Source of the DNA: Burkholderiales bacterium UBA2459
GTDB lineage: Bacteria; Pseudomonadota; Gammaproteobacteria; Burkholderiales; Burkholderiaceae_E
DNA: 20,257 nt
Assembly (NCBI GenBank): GCA_002342365.1
Contig: DDPV01000014.1
Span: forward strand, 14,873 to 35,129
Direction: 5' to 3'
Numbering within the stretch: the first letter of the stretch is position 1; each line of letters opens with the position of its first letter. The notes under the pieces are model-generated. The model saw only the letters and a list, made by a program, of their open reading frames with translations, had not been told where the DNA came from and made no database searches. The position numbers and the translations under genes are program-made. Below are positions 1 through 7,559 of this stretch, in pieces.

Positions 1-84
1 GGCGTCCGAACCTCCGCCCCCGCCACCGCAGGCACTGAGGATGGCTGAACACATAAGGACCGGAATCAGACATTGTTTAAGCAT
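1..84 (-). CDS. N-terminus of a secreted lipoprotein (partial, runs off left edge)
   Basis: The minus strand from the ATG at 84 reads 28 codons without a stop to the window edge. The peptide starts MLKQCLIPVL, continues with a short hydrophobic stretch (residues 5-17), and has a lipobox LSAC with the predicted lipidated cysteine at residue 19. Six glycines follow it, a flexible tether common in Burkholderiales lipoproteins. This is a type II (Lsp-cleaved) signal peptide. The residue after the tether is Ser-Asp, so no inner-membrane Asp-at-+2 signal is seen and outer-membrane sorting is likely. The mature domain lies outside the window, so its function is unknown. No strong Shine-Dalgarno sequence is visible. 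It lies 172 bases downstream of the PAP2 gene on the same strand and could be its own unit. The signal peptide is clear; that the gene continues is inferred. Confidence 0.62.
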   Translation of the reverse strand, partial: MLKQCLIPVLMCSAILSACGGGGGGSDA

Positions 85-136
85 GGTGCAATCGAAGGTC
101 TCTCAAGGGTTCCTGCGGCACGGTTTTTGCCACAAG

Positions 137-158
137 GCGCGCTTGATTGGCAGCGCGC
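137..158. repeat. Inverted repeat (7-bp arms, 8-base loop) between PAP2 gene and lipoprotein gene
   Basis: GCGCGCT at 137-143 is perfectly complementary to AGCGCGC at 152-158. It sits in the 85-256 gap between two minus-strand genes. No T-run follows on either strand, so it is a weak case for an intrinsic terminator. It may be a terminator-like hairpin, an operator, or chance in GC-rich DNA. I see no other feature in the gap apart from a short direct repeat at its right edge. Confidence 0.35.
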
Positions 159-242
159 GTCGCATTGAATCGCATTTGCGCTTTCGGGATTGAATTCCCT
201 TGATCCAGCTTGGTCATCCAGGTTTCAACAGCTCCGCCGGGG

Positions 243-272
243 GGCCTTGATGGCGATCATGGCCTTGATGGC
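243..272. repeat. 12-bp direct repeat, 18-base period, at the 3' end of the PAP2 gene
   Basis: GGCCTTGATGGC occurs at 243-254 and again at 261-272. The second copy covers the last codons of the PAP2 gene around its stop (257-259), and the first lies just beyond the stop. This looks like a small local duplication of the gene tail. No function is suggested. Confidence 0.5.
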
Positions 273-991
273 TTGGACCACCGGTCATGTCGGATCCACG
301 ACAGCAAATACGCGGTCAGCCACACCAGCAAGACCGAGCCAAGCACGTCGGTCAAAAAGTGTGCGCCTTGGGCCATCCGCATCAAACCGATCATCATGGT
401 GAGCAAGGTTCCCAAGCCCAAGCTGATCCACCTGCGGCGTCCGCCAAGAAACCATGCACCCATGAGCCAGGCGCCAAAAGCCACATGTCCGCTGGTGAAC
501 GAACAATCACCGCTACAGGCATCAGAACGAATCCATGCCGGCGTGAAGACCGCAGGGCCCGCAAACTGTTCAATATTTCGCGGCCTTGCACGGCCCACTT
601 CGGTTTTGAGTACCTCGTGAATCAACAGTACCGGCGTGATGATCCCGAGCAAGACCATAAAGCTCAACGCCTTGAGCGCCTTGCGGCAGCGCACGGCTGC
701 GCGCTTTGAAAAGCTTGACCAGAGCCAAAGCAACAGCATCAAGAGCAGGAGCAAAGGGATCGCAAGGCGCCCGGCCCAGCGTACCAACTGGTCAAAAAAA
801 CGCAGGCTCTCAAGCTTGCTGGCTGGAAAACAGCGGCAGCTGTTATCAAAAAAGAAGGCTGCAAGCTTGAGATCAACCCCATCGAGATAGCGTAAAGCGA
901 CCAACGCAATCAGAAGTCCCGCCACCACAAGAACGGGCCTGTTCCTTCGGAGCGTGATGCGATCAGCCGCTGATTGCACAGGCTCAGTCAC
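257..991 (-). CDS. PAP2-family membrane phosphatase (lipid A / polyprenyl-phosphate phosphatase type)
   Basis: This is a 244-residue integral membrane protein of the type 2 phosphatidic acid phosphatase superfamily, which removes phosphate from lipid phosphates at the periplasmic face. The three PAP2 motifs are visible: K129-x6-R136-P137; S167-G168-H169, preceded by Thr where Pro is more usual; and R205-x5-H211-x3-D215. His169 and His211 would be the phospho-acceptor and the general acid/base. Hydrophobic segments lie near residues 18-35, 78-92, 109-127, 170-183, 189-204 and 216-231. The start is GTG at 991 and overlaps the stop of the upstream glycosyltransferase by 8 bases (GTGACTGA), so translational coupling is likely. 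Pairing with an ArnT/PMT-like enzyme suggests a lipid A phosphatase (LpxE/LpxF-like), an LpxT-like enzyme or an undecaprenyl-pyrophosphate phosphatase. The exact substrate cannot be told from sequence. Confidence 0.88.
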   Translation of the reverse strand: MTEPVQSAADRITLRRNRPVLVVAGLLIALVALRYLDGVDLKLAAFFFDNSCRCFPASKLESLRFFDQLVRWAGRLAIPLLLLLMLLLWLWSSFSKRAAVRCRKALKALSFMVLLGIITPVLLIHEVLKTEVGRARPRNIEQFAGPAVFTPAWIRSDACSGDCSFTSGHVAFGAWLMGAWFLGGRRRWISLGLGTLLTMMIGLMRMAQGAHFLTDVLGSVLLVWLTAYLLSWIRHDRWSKPSRP

Positions 992-2582
992 AAGCTGAGG
1001 CCGTCACAAACCAGGTTTCTGTACGTCCACTCAGACGCGGCCGTTGAACCTGGGCGAGCAGTTGCTGCCTTGGATCATCCGGGGCTCGATTTCGCATCAA
1101 CGACCAGGTGCAGCTACGGCTGTTGACAGCATTGGGCTGTTGTGTGGCTGCTTGTGTGATGGAATCGCCAAAGGGGTAGCGAAGCGCGTAGTGATTCGGT
1201 TTTGCGCCGGGCATGGGACGATAAAGCAATTGCGCTTCACCGAATCGCTGCAGTATCCGTGCTGCGGCATCACGGTCGCTCACAACCCAGGGTACCGACG
1301 CCGGTTTCTGCAAGGCAAGCAGCGCCCGATTGAATTCATCCCAGCCCCTTTGGCGATGAAAAGCATCGATACGGTCAATCCAAATCCCTGCATCGGGGCG
1401 AATGAGCTTTAGGCCTTGTGCGCCAAAGGAAATGAAAAGGCTCAGCAACAAGTTGCTCACAAGCCATAGGCCAAGCCTTGTCGTGACCGCTTCACCCTGG
1501 GCTCCCGATGCTTGATGGCCATCAGGCCTTGCGCTTTCATCGCTCAGACCGCCAAAAGCCTCAGCCTTGCCATCGTTCAAAAAGTGCGCAAGCAAGGCCA
1601 GTCCCAGGGTAAAAGTCGCTGGCAATGCCCAGTTGGCGTAAGCCCGACTCAAGCTTGCCTGGAGCACAAAAAGCCCAAGCACAGGAACCGACTGGGCAAG
1701 CAACCAACGTTGCAGCGGCGACCAGCGCGCTTGCCGGCGTAAAAGCAAAAGCACAGCCAATCCAAGCCCCAGCCACTGAACTGCGATGAATTCAAAGGCT
1801 TGCAGCAGGTGCTCGATCAAGGAAACCGCAGCTTGTGCGTCAGCGGTGCCCTCTGGCTCAAAGGCACTGCCTATCCCTTGCAAATCGGCCAGGTGCCTGA
1901 GCGTTGTTCCCGGATGATCGAGCAGCCAGATCATATGGGGGGTGAGACTCAAGGTGAAAACAAGAAAGCAAAGCGCCAGGCCGCGCCATTGCGCTGCACT
2001 CGTTGCCTGCATCCAACGCATGTAAATCAAAAGCCCCAACCAGAAAAACACCATGGAATGCTTGCAAAGCACACCGAGCGCAATCACGAAACCGAGCACA
2101 ACCCAGCGCCGCATGGCGTTGTGGGCATTTCCTATCGCAAGTGCACGCCAGGCAAGCGTCAAGGCGCAAAGCCAGCACATCAGCAAGAGCGCATCGGTTG
2201 TGAAAAACCACTGCGCAAAGCCGATCATCGGCATCGAGGCGAGTAATAGCAGCGCAGTGAAGGCGGTGCTGGGCGAGAACCCGTCGTCGCGCAACATGTT
2301 AAAGCAGATGAGTAAGCTCAATCCGTAGCAGATCTGTGACAGAAAGCGCAAGGCGATTGCCTGCGGATCGGCGAAGGACCACAGCCATAGCGCTGCGGCA
2401 ATCCCAGGAGGTTTTGAGAAATAGCCCCAATCAAGCGCTTGGGACCAGGCCACATATTGAAGTTCGTCGGTGGTGTAGGGCAGCGCCTGGCAGTGGATGG
2501 CAATCGCATGAGCGAGCACACCCAGGCCAGCAAGCCAGCGCAGCCACAGGCCGCTTGCCATCGATAGGCTCGAACCCTTCAT
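984..2582 (-). CDS. GT-C membrane glycosyltransferase, ArnT/PMT (GT39/GT83) family
   Basis: A polytopic inner-membrane protein of about 532 residues that would move a sugar from a polyprenyl-phosphate donor to a periplasmic acceptor such as lipid A. Near the N-terminus is the family's acidic motif T-T-D-E-L-Q, whose Asp-Glu is the expected catalytic/metal site in the first periplasmic loop. It is followed by WSQALDWGYFSKPPG, which matches the 'W...DWGYFxxPP' block of the PMT_2 family. A second loop carries F-F-T-T-D-A-L-L-L. Many hydrophobic helices follow, then a soluble periplasmic C-terminal part (about the last 110 residues). Start choice is uncertain: I chose ATG 2582. GTG 2627 would overlap the divergent gene, and ATG 2561 places the first helix right at the N-terminus. 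None has a good Shine-Dalgarno. It is first in an operon with the PAP2 gene. Sugar and acceptor are unknown. Confidence 0.85.
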   Translation of the reverse strand: MKGSSLSMASGLWLRWLAGLGVLAHAIAIHCQALPYTTDELQYVAWSQALDWGYFSKPPGIAAALWLWSFADPQAIALRFLSQICYGLSLLICFNMLRDDGFSPSTAFTALLLLASMPMIGFAQWFFTTDALLLMCWLCALTLAWRALAIGNAHNAMRRWVVLGFVIALGVLCKHSMVFFWLGLLIYMRWMQATSAAQWRGLALCFLVFTLSLTPHMIWLLDHPGTTLRHLADLQGIGSAFEPEGTADAQAAVSLIEHLLQAFEFIAVQWLGLGLAVLLLLRRQARWSPLQRWLLAQSVPVLGLFVLQASLSRAYANWALPATFTLGLALLAHFLNDGKAEAFGGLSDESARPDGHQASGAQGEAVTTRLGLWLVSNLLLSLFISFGAQGLKLIRPDAGIWIDRIDAFHRQRGWDEFNRALLALQKPASVPWVVSDRDAAARILQRFGEAQLLYRPMPGAKPNHYALRYPFGDSITQAATQQPNAVNSRSCTWSLMRNRAPDDPRQQLLAQVQRPRLSGRTETWFVTASACD

Positions 2583-2647
2583 GGGGTCGATGCCGGTATC
2601 ATGATGCCCTGTCGAACTGATTGCCACCTCACAAGCACTGCCATGTT

Positions 2648-3466
2648 GTGACCGTAAGCGAGCCCTTCAAAGCCAACGTGCATAAACAAACCGTTTTTTT
2701 TCTCATCGGTCTTGCCGGATCTCTCATCCTGCTCGGTGTTGTCATCAGCGGCGCTTCGATTGAACACATGCGCATGGTCCAGAGCTACACCAAGCTTTTC
2801 CCGGATTCCCTATGGCAGTTTATCAACCTCTTTGGCCATTTTCTGGTTGCGGCCCTGATGCTTTTGGTGTTGATGCCCAAGGCAGTTGCCCTGTGGGCGC
2901 TGTTGCTTGCCACAATCGTCGGCGGTGGGTTGACCCGTCTCTTGAAATTCAGTCTGCATCACCCAAGGCCAGCAGCGCTGATGTCTGAGGACTTGCATCT
3001 GATCGGTGAGACCCTTTGGGGACAGTCCATGCCCTCAGGTCACACCATGACGATCGCGATTGTTTTTGCACTGATTTGCGCCTGTTGCAGTGAACTGTCA
3101 CTGCCCGCACGAAGGCTGCGGTTTGTCCTCGGCTTTCTCGTGATCGCCGTCGGTCTGGCGCGAATGGCCAGCGGTGCGCATTGGCCGGCCGATGTCTGCG
3201 TAGGCGCTGGAGTAGGTATGCTGGTCGGATTATTCTGTGCCTATCTGATCCTGCGCCTTCAAAGCCGTCTGCCCCGCATCGATGGCCTCGTGCCCATGGC
3301 CCGGCTTGTTCTTGCGCTCATTCTTATCGTGATGCCCTTGCCGCCTTCATGCAGTGCGCAAGGATCGATCGCGCTGGGGTTCGCCTTCATTGTTTGGCAA
3401 TTTATTCAAAGGCAATATGCACAGCGACCATGGTCACCGAGGCTGAATTCAAACCGACAGTTGTAG
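2648..3466 (+). CDS. PAP2-family membrane phosphatase (second copy, divergent arm)
   Basis: About 273 residues with a complete PAP2 signature: K100-x6-R107-P108, then PSGH with S130-G131-H132, then R172-x5-H178-x3-D182. There are roughly six membrane helices, and the C-terminus adds two extra hydrophobic stretches past the third motif. The family dephosphorylates lipid phosphates at the membrane surface; in this setting lipid A, undecaprenyl pyrophosphate or phosphatidylglycerol phosphate are candidate substrates. It is clearly a different paralogue from the 257-991 protein, not a recent copy. The start is unclear: TTG 2621, GTG 2648 and GTG 2678 are all in frame, no ATG precedes the first helix, and none has a clear Shine-Dalgarno. 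GTG 2648 leaves a 65-base gap to the divergent gene. The 3' end overlaps the GT2 gene by 37 bases, which suggests coupled translation. Confidence 0.86.
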   Translation: MTVSEPFKANVHKQTVFFLIGLAGSLILLGVVISGASIEHMRMVQSYTKLFPDSLWQFINLFGHFLVAALMLLVLMPKAVALWALLLATIVGGGLTRLLKFSLHHPRPAALMSEDLHLIGETLWGQSMPSGHTMTIAIVFALICACCSELSLPARRLRFVLGFLVIAVGLARMASGAHWPADVCVGAGVGMLVGLFCAYLILRLQSRLPRIDGLVPMARLVLALILIVMPLPPSCSAQGSIALGFAFIVWQFIQRQYAQRPWSPRLNSNRQL

Positions 3467-4446
3467 CCGGACTTTTGTCCGTCGTCATACCTTTTTATAA
3501 CGAGGAGGCGATTGCCTTTGAGGCTTGCCGTGAGCTGATCGATCATTTGACGGCCAACGCACAGCCCTGGGAGTTGATCCTTGTGGATGACGGCAGCAGC
3601 GACCGAACTTTGCATGAGCTTGCCCGGGCGATTCAGCAAGCGCCGCAGGCACGTATTTTGCAATTGAGCAAAAACTTCAAGCAAACCGCTGCCTTGCAGG
3701 CGGGCATCGACGCCACACGCGGCGAATTCATCGCAACGCTTGATGGTGATATGCAAAACGATCCCAGGGACATCCTTCCGATGCTTGCCTTGCTGCGTCA
3801 TGAAGGTCTTGACCTGGTGGCAGGCTGGCGAGAACGGCGACAGGATCAGTTTCTTGCGCGTAAATTGCCCTCCAAGCTCGCCAACTGGTTCATCAGTATT
3901 TCTACCGGTGTCAAGTCGATTGACCTCGGTTGCGGGATCAAGCTTTATCGAGCCGCGGTGCTCAAACAAATCAGGCTCATTGGCGAGATGCATCGTTTCA
4001 TCCCGATTTGGCTCGCCACGGTCACAGACGCCAGGCGTTTGCGCTATGTATCGGTCAATCATCGGGCGCGCACAGCCGGCCAATCAAAGTACGGGATTTC
4101 GCGAACCTATCGGGTGCTGATCGATCTGCTCACGGTCGTTTTCTTTTTGCGATTTTCAGGCAGGCCCGCACATTTTTTTGGAGCGATCGGACTGCCGATG
4201 TTTGTGGCTGGCGGTGGCATTTTGGTGGGACTGAGCGTGCTCAAGGTTTTTTTTGATGCCGCCATCGGGGGCAGGCCCATGCTTATGCTTGGCGTGCTGC
4301 TGCTTTTGTCGGGCATCCATCTGATGTGTACCGGCGTGCTGGCTGAGTTTGTGGTGCGCAATCAGTCAAACCAGTCAACGATGCGCACCTATGTCATTCG
4401 CCAGGTGATCGAGGGCGGCAAGTTTGCGCCGCCCGCAAAGCCTTGA
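3430..4446 (+). CDS. GT2 polyprenyl-phosphate glycosyltransferase, ArnC/DPM1/GtrB-like
   Basis: A 338-residue protein that would transfer a sugar from a nucleotide-sugar to undecaprenyl phosphate on the cytoplasmic face. The N-terminal GT-A domain starts SVVIPFYNEE, with D53-D54-G55-S56 for nucleotide binding and D105-G106-D107 (LDGDMQNDP) for the metal/catalytic site. The phrase 'LGCGIKLYR' and the block around RTAGQSKYG are typical of the DPM1/ArnC/GtrB group. Two C-terminal hydrophobic segments (about 240-263 and 273-296) match the two-helix membrane anchor of this group. The ATG at 3430 was chosen because family homology begins shortly after it. The longer frame back to 3181 would lie inside the PAP2 gene and adds no recognisable sequence. 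This product would supply the lipid-linked donor for one or both GT-C enzymes nearby. Confidence 0.9.
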   Translation: MVTEAEFKPTVVAGLLSVVIPFYNEEAIAFEACRELIDHLTANAQPWELILVDDGSSDRTLHELARAIQQAPQARILQLSKNFKQTAALQAGIDATRGEFIATLDGDMQNDPRDILPMLALLRHEGLDLVAGWRERRQDQFLARKLPSKLANWFISISTGVKSIDLGCGIKLYRAAVLKQIRLIGEMHRFIPIWLATVTDARRLRYVSVNHRARTAGQSKYGISRTYRVLIDLLTVVFFLRFSGRPAHFFGAIGLPMFVAGGGILVGLSVLKVFFDAAIGGRPMLMLGVLLLLSGIHLMCTGVLAEFVVRNQSNQSTMRTYVIRQVIEGGKFAPPAKP

Positions 4447-4471
4447 CGGTTTCGGCTTGACCCCGATCCTG

Positions 4472-6082
4472 ATGCAATCCTCTCCGTCTGCAAAAAGGGC
4501 GATGCTGCTACTGGCTTTAGCCAGTCTGCTTTTGGGCATCGTGAGCATGGGAGCTACGCCGCTTTTTGATGTTGACGAAGGCGCCTTTTCCGAAGCAAGC
4601 CGCGAAATGCTCCAATCGGGTGATTTTGGATTTACTTTTTTAAACGGTGAGCCGCGCTTCGATAAGCCCATTTTGGTCTACTGGCTTCAAGTTTTGTCCA
4701 TGCTCTTATGGGGACAAAACGAACTCGGCGCACGCATGGTCTCCTTGATTGCTGGCATCACGAGCGCTTTCATCGCAGCGCGTTTTGCACAGCGCTGGAG
4801 CGGGCGTGACGAATCAGCACTGATCGTCCTTGTGCTTTATCTGAGCTGCTTTGGACCTCTGGTGATGCGCCACGCCGCCACAGCCGATGCCTTGCTGAAT
4901 CTTTGGCTTTGCGCCTGCTCCTGTTGCCTGATCGAATCACTGAGGCTGAACACGACCACCGAGCAACAAGGCGAAGCCAATGTCGCCGTGCTTGCACAGG
5001 CCAGGCTGCATATGCGGCTTGCCTGGGTTTTCTGCGCGCTTGCCTTGCTGACCAAGGGGCTGATCGGCTTACTGGCGCCCGCCTGGGTCGTGCTTGGCAG
5101 TTGCATCGCCGGGCGAAATTTCAAGGCGGTGCGCTGGAGTTTCTCCGATCCGCTCGCCTTGCTTGCCTGGGCCGGCATCGGTCTACCCTGGTACGTCTAC
5201 GCCTACTGGCGTTTCCCAAACGACTTTATTCAGGGGCTCTTTGGGCAACATCACCTGAGCCGAAGCCTGCAAGCCATGGAAGGCCACAGTGGTTCGCCTG
5301 CTTACACGCTTGCCATGCTCATCGTGCTTGCGCTGCCTTTCACACCCTTGCTTGTGACATCGCTTTGGCAGCTTCGAAAGCAACAAGCCCTGAGCCAGCC
5401 GGTAATTGGCCTGCTCGCGCACAGCCTTGGCATGCTGATGCTGTTTAGCCTTGTTGCAACCAAGCTGCCCCATTATGCGATGTACGCCCTGCTGCCCTTG
5501 CTGGTGCTGATGGGGATCAGGCTTGAGACATCGCGCAAGCTCTGGCTAGGCTGCTGCGCACTTGGCCTTTTGATGCTTCTTGCCACCGCAAGTTTGCATG
5601 CGATGCTCGCCTACGCAATAGCCCATCCGTCAACGGAAATCTTCTATGCAGCGCTGATTGAGCATGGTTTGCAGCATTCGGTATGGAGTCTGACCGAGCG
5701 TAGCGTGCTTGTTCTCGCGGCGATCGCAATCATTTTTGCAGCGTTCACGCGCTTGGAAAAAAAGAGCTGGCTGCTTTTAGGGCTGGGAATGCAAGCGAGC
5801 CTTTGCCTTGTGCTGCTGCCCGCAATCGGACAGATTCTGCAAGGCCCGATCAAAACTCTGGCACTGAGCGCGGCACATAGGCCCACCGTCAGCTTTGAGC
5901 TCAGAGCGCCATCGTTTTCCTTTTATCGTCAGCAAATCACGCAGGCCGCTACGCCTCAAATCGGCGAGCAGGTGATTGTGCGGGCCCGGGACTATCCGCG
6001 CTTACACGAGTTGAGTGCGGCTGATGCCCAATGGGTGCTTGTTGATGCCTCAGGACCCTTATTATTGCTGCTTCGACGCTAG
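4472..6082 (+). CDS. GT-C membrane glycosyltransferase, ArnT-like (GT83)
   Basis: A 536-residue polytopic enzyme resembling ArnT, the lipid A 4-amino-4-deoxy-L-arabinose transferase, and the GlcN/GalN transferases LgmB and FlmK. After the first helix (about residues 10-28) comes FDVDEGAFSEASREML, with the acidic pair D35-E36 expected in the active site. DKPILVYW follows in the first periplasmic loop, then RHAATADALLNLW and LTKGLIGL, both standard blocks in the family. About a dozen hydrophobic helices precede a periplasmic C-terminal stretch of about 80 residues. ATG 4472 was chosen; an in-frame TTG at 4424 would overlap the GT2 gene and adds a non-hydrophobic tail. It starts 25 bases after the GT2 stop, so the two are very likely co-transcribed. 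No ArnA/ArnB-type aminoarabinose genes are in view, so the transferred sugar need not be aminoarabinose. Confidence 0.88.
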   Translation: MQSSPSAKRAMLLLALASLLLGIVSMGATPLFDVDEGAFSEASREMLQSGDFGFTFLNGEPRFDKPILVYWLQVLSMLLWGQNELGARMVSLIAGITSAFIAARFAQRWSGRDESALIVLVLYLSCFGPLVMRHAATADALLNLWLCACSCCLIESLRLNTTTEQQGEANVAVLAQARLHMRLAWVFCALALLTKGLIGLLAPAWVVLGSCIAGRNFKAVRWSFSDPLALLAWAGIGLPWYVYAYWRFPNDFIQGLFGQHHLSRSLQAMEGHSGSPAYTLAMLIVLALPFTPLLVTSLWQLRKQQALSQPVIGLLAHSLGMLMLFSLVATKLPHYAMYALLPLLVLMGIRLETSRKLWLGCCALGLLMLLATASLHAMLAYAIAHPSTEIFYAALIEHGLQHSVWSLTERSVLVLAAIAIIFAAFTRLEKKSWLLLGLGMQASLCLVLLPAIGQILQGPIKTLALSAAHRPTVSFELRAPSFSFYRQQITQAATPQIGEQVIVRARDYPRLHELSAADAQWVLVDASGPLLLLLRR

Positions 6083-6170
6083 GCGAGATTTGCAAACGGA
6101 CCTTGCCTGAGCCGGTGATCAAAAAGGCGAATCCATCTCGCCTGAACCTGCCCGTGGATAGCCTCGTCAA

Positions 6171-6176
6171 AAGGAG
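6171..6176 (+). promoter_or_regulatory. Shine-Dalgarno sequence of the corA-like gene
   Basis: AAGGAG, 5 bases before the ATG at 6182. It is one of the best ribosome binding sites in the window and fixes the start of the downstream gene. The 99-base gap between the ArnT-like gene and this gene also holds an 8-base inverted repeat (GGCGAGAT 6082-6089, ATCTCGCC 6135-6142) with a long loop, of doubtful meaning. Confidence 0.75.
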
Positions 6177-6181
6177 TCGGC

Positions 6182-7147
6182 ATGCTTGTTAATGGCGCCA
6201 TTTACGCAGACGGCAAGCGCATGCAGTCGCTTGACCTCGATCAACTGCCGAGACAATTTGCAGAAGCTGAACAATTTTTGTGGATAGCGCTAAAAGATCC
6301 GAGTGCCGATGAGCTTGAGCGGCTGAAGTTTCATTTCAACTTGCATCCTTTGGCGATCGAAGACGCCGCCAACGGTCACCAGCGACCCAAGCTCGAAGAA
6401 TATGGAAGCACGCTTTTTTCGGTGATCCAGTTACTCCATTACCGTAACGCTGAAATCGCAGTCGGCGAGATTGATGTTTTCGTGAATCAACACTTCATTT
6501 TGTCGTTGCGATCGCGCAGTGATCAGGACTTTCTTGGTGTACGCAGGCGCTGTGAAGAAGAGCCCCATCTCTTGAGACTCGGCCCAGGTTATGTTTTTTA
6601 TGCGATTCTTGATCATGTGGTTGACCAGTACTTTGAGATCACCGAAGCCTTGCAAGAGGAGCTCGAATCGATCGAGGAGTCCATTTTTCAACAAAAGAAT
6701 GCTCGGTTCCAAATCAGTCGTTTGTTCCATTTAAAACAGCAATCAACCACGGTAAGGCACGCAGCCTTGCCCTTGCTTGAGTTCATCGGAAAGCTTCACG
6801 GCGGTCGCGTACCGCCAGCTTGTTACTCGGTTCAGGAATACTTTCGCGATGTCCATGATCATCTTGCCCGCACCGTGATGAATCTTGAATCACTTCGCGA
6901 TGGCATCACAACCGCGACCCAAATGAACTTATCGCTCGTGACGATTGACGAGACCGAAGTGACCAAAAGACTGGCGGCCTGGGCCGCAATTTTCGCCGCC
7001 TCCACAGCGCTTGCCGGCATCTGGGGCATGAACTTTGAGCACATGCCGGAGTTAGCCTGGACCTACGGCTATCCGGCAGCCTTGGGCGTCATCGGACTGG
7101 TTTCTGGTCTGCTTTACCGGCGATTCAAAAAGGCAGGATGGCTTTAA
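6182..7147 (+). CDS. CorA-family magnesium/divalent cation transporter
   Basis: A 321-residue protein of the CorA/Mrs2/ZntB superfamily, pentameric channels that carry Mg2+ or related cations across the inner membrane. The large N-terminal cytoplasmic domain (about 1-255) includes a long alpha-helical region rich in Glu. It is followed by a first membrane helix ending in the family signature G282-M283-N284 and the periplasmic loop FEHMPEL, then a second helix and a basic C-terminus (RRFKKAGWL). The loop is MPEL-type, as in classical CorA. Length and layout match the family. The start is supported by AAGGAG at 6171-6176. It lies 99 bases after the ArnT-like gene on the same strand but has its own strong ribosome binding site. 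Its 3' end overlaps the convergent CoA-transferase remnant by 4 bases. Mg2+ is the most likely substrate; Co2+, Ni2+ or Zn2+ cannot be excluded. Confidence 0.93.
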   Translation: MLVNGAIYADGKRMQSLDLDQLPRQFAEAEQFLWIALKDPSADELERLKFHFNLHPLAIEDAANGHQRPKLEEYGSTLFSVIQLLHYRNAEIAVGEIDVFVNQHFILSLRSRSDQDFLGVRRRCEEEPHLLRLGPGYVFYAILDHVVDQYFEITEALQEELESIEESIFQQKNARFQISRLFHLKQQSTTVRHAALPLLEFIGKLHGGRVPPACYSVQEYFRDVHDHLARTVMNLESLRDGITTATQMNLSLVTIDETEVTKRLAAWAAIFAASTALAGIWGMNFEHMPELAWTYGYPAALGVIGLVSGLLYRRFKKAGWL

Positions 7148-7539
7148 TCAAAGCGCATCTCGGGGACTTCGTCGGGGATTGTCAACCGAGCCTGGCTCGC
7201 CTGCTGGATGGTTTCCACTGCCACGCCAGGCGCCCGCTCAAGTCGCAACAGCCCGTCGCTTGTGGGTTGAATCACGGCAAGCTCTGTAACGATCAAATCA
7301 ACCCGCCGGTGCGCCGTGAGCGGAAGCCGGCAACGATCCACAAGCTTTGACTCGCCTTTAGCGACACGTTGCATGGCAACGACGACCCTGGCTGCCCCAC
7401 TGACAAGATCCATTGCTCCACCCATGCCAGGCACCATCTTTCCCGGAACTTTCCAGTTTCCCAAATGGCCGAGTTCGTCCACTTGCAGACCACCCAGAAC
7501 GGTCAGATCGAGCTGGCCGCCACTTCTATTCCTGGTCAC
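7144..7539 (-). pseudogene. 5'-truncated 3-oxoacid CoA-transferase subunit B (ScoB/AtoA-like) remnant
   Basis: The frame gives 131 residues. From about residue 7 it matches the C-terminal half of subunit B of 3-oxoacid (succinyl-CoA or acetoacetate) CoA-transferase: GGQLDLTVLGGLQVDE, then NWKVPGKMVPGMGGAMDL, then LPLTAHRRVDLIVTELAVI. Full-length subunit B is about 210-220 residues, so roughly the first 85-90 residues are missing. They include the region that carries the catalytic glutamate. Subunit A is also absent. The only available in-frame start is GTG 7539, with a stop two codons upstream. The conserved part starts abruptly at Gly-Gly, with unrelated residues (TRNRS) in front, as expected at a deletion junction. 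It lies 20 bases after the ackA stop and ends overlapping corA by 4 bases. Enzymatic activity is very unlikely, though a short protein could still be made. Confidence 0.82.
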
Positions 7540-7551
7540 CGCTCATGCTTG

Positions 7552-7558
7552 CTTCCCC
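7552..7558 (-). promoter_or_regulatory. Orphan Shine-Dalgarno before an aborted start codon
   Basis: On the minus strand GGGGAAG stands 5 bases before an ATG at 7546-7544. That ATG opens only MSGDQE and then a TAG (7528-7526). The CoA-transferase tail continues in another frame. This looks like the real start of a lost gene joined out of frame to the middle of the subunit B gene. Confidence 0.5.
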
Positions 7559-7559
7559 G

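Noticed and set aside
3181..3429. N-terminal extension of the GT2 frame by 83 codons
   Set aside because: It overlaps the PAP2 coding region in another frame and encodes no signal, helix or family block. The GT-A fold begins right after the ATG at 3430.
3406..4083. A 225-codon minus-strand open frame
   Set aside because: Antisense to the GT2 gene, whose motifs are complete. No domain, no ribosome binding site of note.
6082..6142. Inverted repeat GGCGAGAT / ATCTCGCC after the ArnT-like gene
   Set aside because: The 45-base loop and absence of a T-run make it a poor terminator; it may be chance.
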